From the NCBI GenBank assembly GCA_030602845.1, contig JAUVYZ010000034.1, forward strand, positions 1-10,906: 10,906 nucleotides of DNA, written 5' to 3'. This DNA is from Phycisphaerae bacterium. GTDB taxonomy: Bacteria > Planctomycetota > Phycisphaerae > Sedimentisphaerales > Anaerobacaceae. This document shows positions 6,747-10,906 of the stretch, piece after piece. Positions within the stretch are counted from its first letter, which is position 1. Every line of letters begins with the position of its first letter. The notes beneath the pieces are model-generated. The model did no database searches. It was given only the letters and a program-made list of their open reading frames with translations, and was not told where the DNA came from. The position numbers and the translations under genes are program-made.

Positions 6747-9700
6747 TCAAGGCTGGTGTATAACCATTTGTGCGGACTGTCCTACCATACAGAGTACCTG
6801 ACCATTTTCCAGTGACAGGTACAGTCGGCCATTGGCGGCGGCCATGCCGTCCCATACGGGCGACGAATCGAGTCGGTACTTCGCCAACTCGGTCCCGTCA
6901 GAGGCCGAGATGGCCATGAGCAGTGCCTCCTGGTTTTCGTCACGTTCTTCCAGCCCATCACCTGCATCGGCGGCGGGGCCGGCCACGAACAGCACCTTGT
7001 CTGCCAGGGCCATCGCCCGGACCTGGATCGTGATTTTCTTCGTCCACTGCTCTGCCCCTTGGTCGGAGTCGATGGCAAACAGCCGGTACGCTCCGTCTTG
7101 TAGCTGGTTCGACCAATGGATCCTCGCCCGTCCGTATCCGTAGATCCTCGATTCGTCAAAGACAAGCAACCTGCCGTAGATGAGATTCCTGTCGCGCCCG
7201 CTGCAACCGGTTGAGAGGGAACAGCGTGTGCCGAAGATCCAGTAGGAGCGGTGAGGCCACAAATCATCCAGGAAACCCGTTAGCGTGAGCAAGTGGGGGT
7301 TTCCCTTCTCGCCGCCGCGCTTGTCTAAAACCATGTCCCGCAAGTAGACGTACTGGTCGTCACTCGAAAGAATATCACTGAGCGCTCCGGGCATGTAGGC
7401 AGGCCCATACTGTTCGGGCTGTCTGCCGGTTTCAGGATCGGGACTATAGATATGCGTTCTCGACAGCACTTTACCAGCTTGGGCGTCAAGTCGATAAAGG
7501 TCAATCCCACCATCCAGATAAGATGATCTACCCACTGTAAAATATGCCACACTATCCCGGATCAGCACGCTTCCGTGTATAGGTGATGCGGATTCGAGTT
7601 GGCCGCGGGCCGTTATGCGTCGTTCAGCGCGAGCCGCTCGCAGACGCCAAGCCAACGCGCCGTCCGATGCTCGCAAGCTGTATACGTACCCGTCACGGCA
7701 CCCGAAAATCGCCCGGTTTGCGTATAGAGTCGGCGGCGAGTCCACGCGACCGCCCGCTGTGAAGTCCCACGTCGAGCGACCCGAATCGGCATCCATCGCA
7801 CAGATCCTGTGCTCATCTACAGATGCCACGAACACCTTGCCCCCGGCAACGGTGGGACTGGTGAGCTTTCCGCCGACATCCACCTGCCACATGCGACGCA
7901 GGACGGCGGGTACCGAGCTCCGCGTAAAGCCGCTGCGTTGGGCATCGTGCCGATAAGTGGGCCACTCTTCATCGGCCATGGTGGATTGCTGTGTGCGGAC
8001 TGCTTCGGAATATGCCGGACCTCGCTCAAGACGGTCTTCGCTGACCTTGCCCGCCGTGTCGGCGCCCCGTCGCGACAGGCCGGCCGAGAATCCCGAATCC
8101 ATCTCGGACGCCAGGGCATAAAAACCCGTCAGCTTCGCCGCAATGTAGCATCCGCAGGCATGAGGGGGTGCGTAGAGCAGGCCGTTGCACGGCATCACAC
8201 CATATTTGCAGACGCCTCGCACCCAGCTATGCCATAGGACATCGCCGGTTTGGAGGTCGATGAACTCGACACCTCTCCTTCCGCCGAGAATATAGCGCTC
8301 GGTAGCCTTGTTTCTCCAGCATCGATGATGGTGTCCCGGGTTCTCGGGCTTGATGTGCATAAGCATTTTGCCGGTGTCCAGACGACGCTGCGTCACGAAG
8401 TACGGCCCCCACGCAGGTCCCCTTTTACCCTCGCATGGTTTGAATCCGCCCAGCCATAGCGTTCCCTTGACAACGAACGCATCCCGAATATCAGTGAGCA
8501 AACCGGGCTGGCTCCAAAGGGCCTTTCCCGTCTCCGTAGAGAGGGCGGTGACGGTCCGGCCGCTGGCACAGATGACGCTGTCGTCGCAGACCACGCGCAG
8601 AGGAGCAGAGGATACCGACCACTGTTCTCTTCCCGTTCTCAGATCCAGGCAGACGACGTCCTTTCCCTTCTGATAGAACACATGCTCGCCTATGGCGCTC
8701 AGAGTAACAGGTCTCAGGCCGGCGGCATCCGTGCCCTCTTTTTTCCATAGTAAACGGCCCGTATCGGCATTGAGGGCAAGGACAGCTTTCTCCGCTTTTG
8801 CTTCAACCGAGCGAAAACGATTGAGCAGCGGCTGCGCGGTCTCTCTGGCATACAGGGGAGAGTGCTTCTTTTCTGCGAGCTGTGCCCATGTTGCCAATTC
8901 GGCCACTCGTTCGTCGGTGACGCTTCGGATGGTAAGCAGGAGAATCCCCTTGTGACATACGATTTCCTCCGTGCCCCGAGTCTTCTCGTAAACCTTCAGG
9001 ATTTCTCCCGTTGTCGCATCCACGGCACTTAGCGGAGCGTGTAGGCCGAGAGTCACATAGACGCGATTCCCGACAGCAACCAGCCTTCGCTGAAGTTGAC
9101 GGGGCGCGGCGCCCCAGTTGACGATATGGGGAAACCATGGACTAAAGGCACGCTTCCACAGCAGCGTCCCATTGTAGGCATCTCGCCCGACAAGATGCCA
9201 TTTGGGAGGCCGTCGGATGGATCCAATCCGAGCCTGGTCGGCGATGTAGAAGATCCGTCCGCCAGCCGAGACCAAAGCGTTGATGCTCGGAGTGTGTTCG
9301 TGACTGAGAGTGTGCCGAGGATCCGCGATCCACTGGACGTAGCGAGGCGGCCCGACGACATCATCATGGGCAACCGCATTTCCGCTTGCATCGTGAAGGA
9401 AATGCGTCCACTCGTCAGTATTTTTGGGTCGTGGCTTGACGGTCTTCCTCCAGCGGCCATCCTGCTTCACATACAGCACACCGCCGGGAGCCAGCACACG
9501 CATCGCTTCGGCCATCGTAATGCCGCCGAGAGCCTCCACAACGACCAGGTTCACCAGGTTTTCCGCGTAAGGCAGTCGTTTCCCATCAAACTCCTCGACC
9601 GAGACCGGCCCGTAGATTCCCAGCTTCCGGATGTGCTCTCTCGCCGCCTTTACTGCTTGTGCGTTGCTGTCCAGTCCGTGGATCAGGTAGCTTTCGCTGG

Positions 9701-9917
9701 CGCGTAGTGCCGCAGTCAGCTTGCCATCGCCGCAGCCGATGTGCACGACGAGACCACCTTTGACGCCAGTGACATCTAATATCTGCCTGGCTCTCTGGTC
9801 ATGGCCCCTTGGCCGAGCTATCACAGCTGCTAACGTGCATGAGGGACCCCGCTTCGCGGGAACACAAATCCATAAAAGAAGTAGGAGCTTTGTGAGGAAC
9901 CGGAACGTCGTTTTCAT
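6747..9917 (-). CDS. Exported methyltransferase/PQQ beta-propeller protein, paralogue A
   Basis: The 1056-residue product opens with a signal peptide (MKTTFRFLTK then L11-L15; cleavage near residue 30). Residues about 40-150 are a class I SAM-methyltransferase-like domain with an intact motif I, VVHIGCGDG (57-65), an acidic residue after strand 2 (D83), and AMRVLAPGG (138-146). TDEWTHFLHDASGNAV (167-182) leads into PQQ-type propeller repeats, for example RDAYNGTLLW, LNADTGRLLW, LDLRTGREQW and IDLQTGDVLW. A second propeller starts at WPTYRHDAQRSG (W652), with MDADSGRSTW, LRASDGALAW and IDSDQGAEQW. I count about a dozen repeats. C570, C588 and C590 are shared in spacing with paralogue B. AGGAG lies eight bases before the ATG. 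Its coding sequence looks clearly richer in GC than its neighbours. An exported methyltransferase is odd because SAM is cytoplasmic; the domain may bind something else. Function unknown. Confidence 0.92.
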   Translation of the reverse strand: MKTTFRFLTKLLLLLWICVPAKRGPSCTLAAVIARPRGHDQRARQILDVTGVKGGLVVHIGCGDGKLTAALRASESYLIHGLDSNAQAVKAAREHIRKLGIYGPVSVEEFDGKRLPYAENLVNLVVVEALGGITMAEAMRVLAPGGVLYVKQDGRWRKTVKPRPKNTDEWTHFLHDASGNAVAHDDVVGPPRYVQWIADPRHTLSHEHTPSINALVSAGGRIFYIADQARIGSIRRPPKWHLVGRDAYNGTLLWKRAFSPWFPHIVNWGAAPRQLQRRLVAVGNRVYVTLGLHAPLSAVDATTGEILKVYEKTRGTEEIVCHKGILLLTIRSVTDERVAELATWAQLAEKKHSPLYARETAQPLLNRFRSVEAKAEKAVLALNADTGRLLWKKEGTDAAGLRPVTLSAIGEHVFYQKGKDVVCLDLRTGREQWSVSSAPLRVVCDDSVICASGRTVTALSTETGKALWSQPGLLTDIRDAFVVKGTLWLGGFKPCEGKRGPAWGPYFVTQRRLDTGKMLMHIKPENPGHHHRCWRNKATERYILGGRRGVEFIDLQTGDVLWHSWVRGVCKYGVMPCNGLLYAPPHACGCYIAAKLTGFYALASEMDSGFSAGLSRRGADTAGKVSEDRLERGPAYSEAVRTQQSTMADEEWPTYRHDAQRSGFTRSSVPAVLRRMWQVDVGGKLTSPTVAGGKVFVASVDEHRICAMDADSGRSTWDFTAGGRVDSPPTLYANRAIFGCRDGYVYSLRASDGALAWRLRAARAERRITARGQLESASPIHGSVLIRDSVAYFTVGRSSYLDGGIDLYRLDAQAGKVLSRTHIYSPDPETGRQPEQYGPAYMPGALSDILSSDDQYVYLRDMVLDKRGGEKGNPHLLTLTGFLDDLWPHRSYWIFGTRCSLSTGCSGRDRNLIYGRLLVFDESRIYGYGRARIHWSNQLQDGAYRLFAIDSDQGAEQWTKKITIQVRAMALADKVLFVAGPAADAGDGLEERDENQEALLMAISASDGTELAKYRLDSSPVWDGMAAANGRLYLSLENGQVLCMVGQSAQMVIHQP

Positions 9918-9967
9918 GAGTACTTCTCCTGTCTAATCACAGTTTGCCACAGAAACCTTACTATGGC

Positions 9968-9996
9968 ATTTTAACAAGGACTCTCGTGTAAAGCAA
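9968..9996 (-). promoter_or_regulatory. Possible promoter of paralogue A
   Basis: On the minus strand TTGCTT (9991-9996) and TAAAAT (9968-9973) are separated by 17 bases. The -10 box matches TATAAT at five of six positions, the -35 box TTGACA at only three. The expected start near 9961 would give a leader of about 44 bases before ATG 9917. A weak but well placed match. Confidence 0.3.
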
Positions 9997-10032
9997 CCGG
10001 CTCTGTGGAATCACAGGAGTTGTATTCACCCA

Positions 10033-10047
10033 GCCCATCCGATGGGC
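10033..10047. repeat. Perfect palindrome with seven-base arms
   Basis: GCCCATC-C-GATGGGC: seven-base arms around one central base, about 115 bases upstream of the paralogue A start and just upstream of its possible promoter. The one-base centre makes a hairpin unlikely and a dimeric-protein binding site more likely. No regulator gene is in the window. Confidence 0.4.
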
Positions 10048-10121
10048 GGGGTTCAAGCCATTCGGCCAGATCTAGTGGGGTTGTGGTTGAGGAATTGTCT
10101 GATGAGAGGAAGCTGTTTTAA

Positions 10122-10147
10122 GGCCGCAAGTACGGATGCTTGCGACC
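10122..10147. repeat. Inverted repeat, possible hairpin
   Basis: CGCAAG (10125-10130) pairs with CTTGCG (10139-10144) around the eight-base loop TACGGATG; beyond one C/A mismatch the stem extends by GG with CC. On neither strand is it followed by a T run, so it is not a standard terminator. Confidence 0.35.
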
Positions 10148-10198
10148 CTGTATTTCTGCCTTATCTAACGCAGAGATCGGAAAACGTGACGTGAAGGT

Positions 10199-10212
10199 CA
10201 GGACTGGTCCTG
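10199..10212. repeat. Short palindrome CAGGAC-TG-GTCCTG
   Basis: Six-base perfect arms separated by two bases, in the same gap as the two preceding repeats. Possible operator half-sites, or chance. Confidence 0.25.
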
Positions 10213-10328
10213 CCAGCCTGCGAGGGCCAGTGAGCGCGCACGAACCTCGCCCTATACTCATAATCCTTTTATACCACAAGTTACCCTTCCCATGAGTTGC
10301 ACAATGTCAGAGTTCTTCGACAAATTTA

Positions 10329-10348
10329 TGTCTCCAATTTGTCTCCAA
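10329..10348. repeat. Two direct copies of TGTCTCCAA
   Basis: Copies at 10329-10337 and 10340-10348, separated by TT. The similarity extends upstream into ATTT with a short indel. The spacing of 11 bases is about one helical turn, as in tandem regulator sites. It lies about 220 bases after the rhamnosidase stop in AT-rich sequence. Confidence 0.35.
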
Positions 10349-10565
10349 AAAGGTCAATTGTTACGAATTATGAAGGAATCGAACATCACATTTTTGCTGA
10401 AAAACAAATGTTTTTAAAAATTTTAAAGCATATTTAGGATTCAATGTCCGTTATAGAACGACCGTTGGCAAGTTATCATGGTCAGTTATTTTGTTGTTTA
10501 GCAAATTGCTTCATTCTTATATTCCTCCACATTTCCAGAGAAGACATACCACCGCAACATAAAAG

Positions 10566-10906
10566 CTACTTTTGTCCCTTCAGCCGGAACCTATAAGAAC
10601 CGGAACCAACATCAAATGTCACATATTCAGCCGTTTCTGTTCCATTGGTAATTCCGAAAGCCCCCTGGATGAATTTGCCGTTTTTCCAGATGGTCTTGTC
10701 GCTTTCGGTAACCTCAATATTTCGCAAGCCGATCTTGGGAACGCTCACCTTGGCTTCACTGTTGACGGGAATGGCAACCTGAAGTATGAGCGAATCATCA
10801 GTTCTTTTCCAGTTCGACGATACCATGCCCCTAACCGTCTTGATCGAACCTGATGCATAGGTCAAGTCACCAAGAATATGCGGTTTAATCTCTATCTGTC
10901 TGAAGC
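10566..10906 (-). CDS. GH78 alpha-L-rhamnosidase, C-terminal fragment at window edge
   Basis: The frame is open from the window edge to TAG at 10566-10568, giving the last 112 residues of a longer protein. FRQIEIKPHILGDLTYASG followed by SIKTVRGMVSSNWKR, and IPVNSEAKVSVPK, match the C-terminal beta-sandwich of GH78 alpha-L-rhamnosidases (family knowledge: this domain follows the alpha/alpha catalytic barrel, with the pattern I-x-P-x-x-x-G-D-L-T-x-A and then x-S-x-W-x-R). The catalytic barrel and any signal peptide lie outside the window, so activity and location cannot be judged. GH78 enzymes release terminal alpha-linked rhamnose from plant pectins, algal ulvans or glycosides. An internal TTG at 10865 is an artefact of the edge and not a start. 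No clear terminator follows the stop. Confidence 0.88.
   Translation of the reverse strand, partial: FRQIEIKPHILGDLTYASGSIKTVRGMVSSNWKRTDDSLILQVAIPVNSEAKVSVPKIGLRNIEVTESDKTIWKNGKFIQGAFGITNGTETAEYVTFDVGSGSYRFRLKGQK

Larger units (their letters stand above)
9918..10565. other. 648-base intergenic region with short repeats, no convincing gene
   Basis: It lies between the stop of the rhamnosidase and the start of paralogue A. I found no ORF with both a ribosome-binding site and plausible length on either strand, and no tRNA-like or other RNA gene. The half near the rhamnosidase (about 10261-10560) is AT-rich, and the half near paralogue A is balanced and holds several small inverted repeats, listed separately. 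A possible promoter lies at 9968-9996. The size and the change in composition suggest that paralogue A begins a new transcription unit or that something has been lost here. Confidence 0.6.

Noticed and set aside
9096..9707. Plus-strand ORF of 203 residues
   Set aside because: Antisense to the methyltransferase and first propeller part of paralogue A; long stop-free antisense frames are expected in GC-rich coding sequence.
3366..9917. Paralogues A and B as PQQ-dependent alcohol dehydrogenases
   Set aside because: The repeats are PQQ-like propeller blades, but I saw no dehydrogenase catalytic motif or CxxCH heme site, and the methyltransferase-like domain does not fit that family.
10459..10509. 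Ten-codon minus-strand ORF after GGAGG downstream of the rhamnosidase
   Set aside because: Too short to judge, AT-rich surroundings, and no coupling to a neighbouring gene.

Overview
The window looks like part of a polysaccharide-degradation locus from a bacterium of the PVC group, most likely a planctomycete or a relative (Kiritimatiellota or Lentisphaerota). That assignment is inference. It rests on very large exported PQQ-type beta-propeller proteins with an N-terminal methyltransferase-like domain, next to a DUF4838 protein, an alpha-L-rhamnosidase and a pectate-lyase-like alpha/alpha-barrel protein. Every supported gene is on the minus strand, so transcription runs from high to low coordinates. 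No tRNA, rRNA, transposase or CRISPR array was seen.

Layout in the direction of transcription: (1) 10906-10566, the C-terminal end of a GH78 alpha-L-rhamnosidase, cut by the window edge. (2) 10565-9918, a 648-base gap without a convincing gene, holding several short inverted and direct repeats and a possible promoter before the next gene. (3) 9917-6747, a 1056-residue exported methyltransferase/beta-propeller protein (paralogue A). (4) 6746-6618, a short gap with a possible 21-codon ORF and inverted repeats. (5) 6617-3366, a second protein of the same architecture (paralogue B, 1083 residues) whose methyltransferase motif I is degraded. (6) 3365-3175, a gap with a good sigma70-like promoter whose -35 box lies in a palindrome. 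(7) 3174-1477, a 565-residue exported alpha/alpha-barrel protein. (8) 1468-1343, a 41-codon ORF that starts 8 bases after the previous stop and overlaps the next start by ATGA. (9) 1346-1, the N-terminal 448 residues of an exported DUF4838 protein, open to the window edge.

The genes look co-oriented and partly coupled. Most large products carry export signals, so the likely joint role is breakdown or sensing of a rhamnose- or uronate-containing polysaccharide outside the cytoplasm. Rhamnosidase and pectate-lyase-like proteins point to a pectin/rhamnogalacturonan or ulvan-type substrate, but this is not proved by the sequence. The role of the two methyltransferase-propeller proteins is unknown and is the least explained part of the window. 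Three start codons were chosen on ribosome-binding sites; two of them shorten the longest possible ORF (3174 rather than 3186, 6617 rather than 6659).
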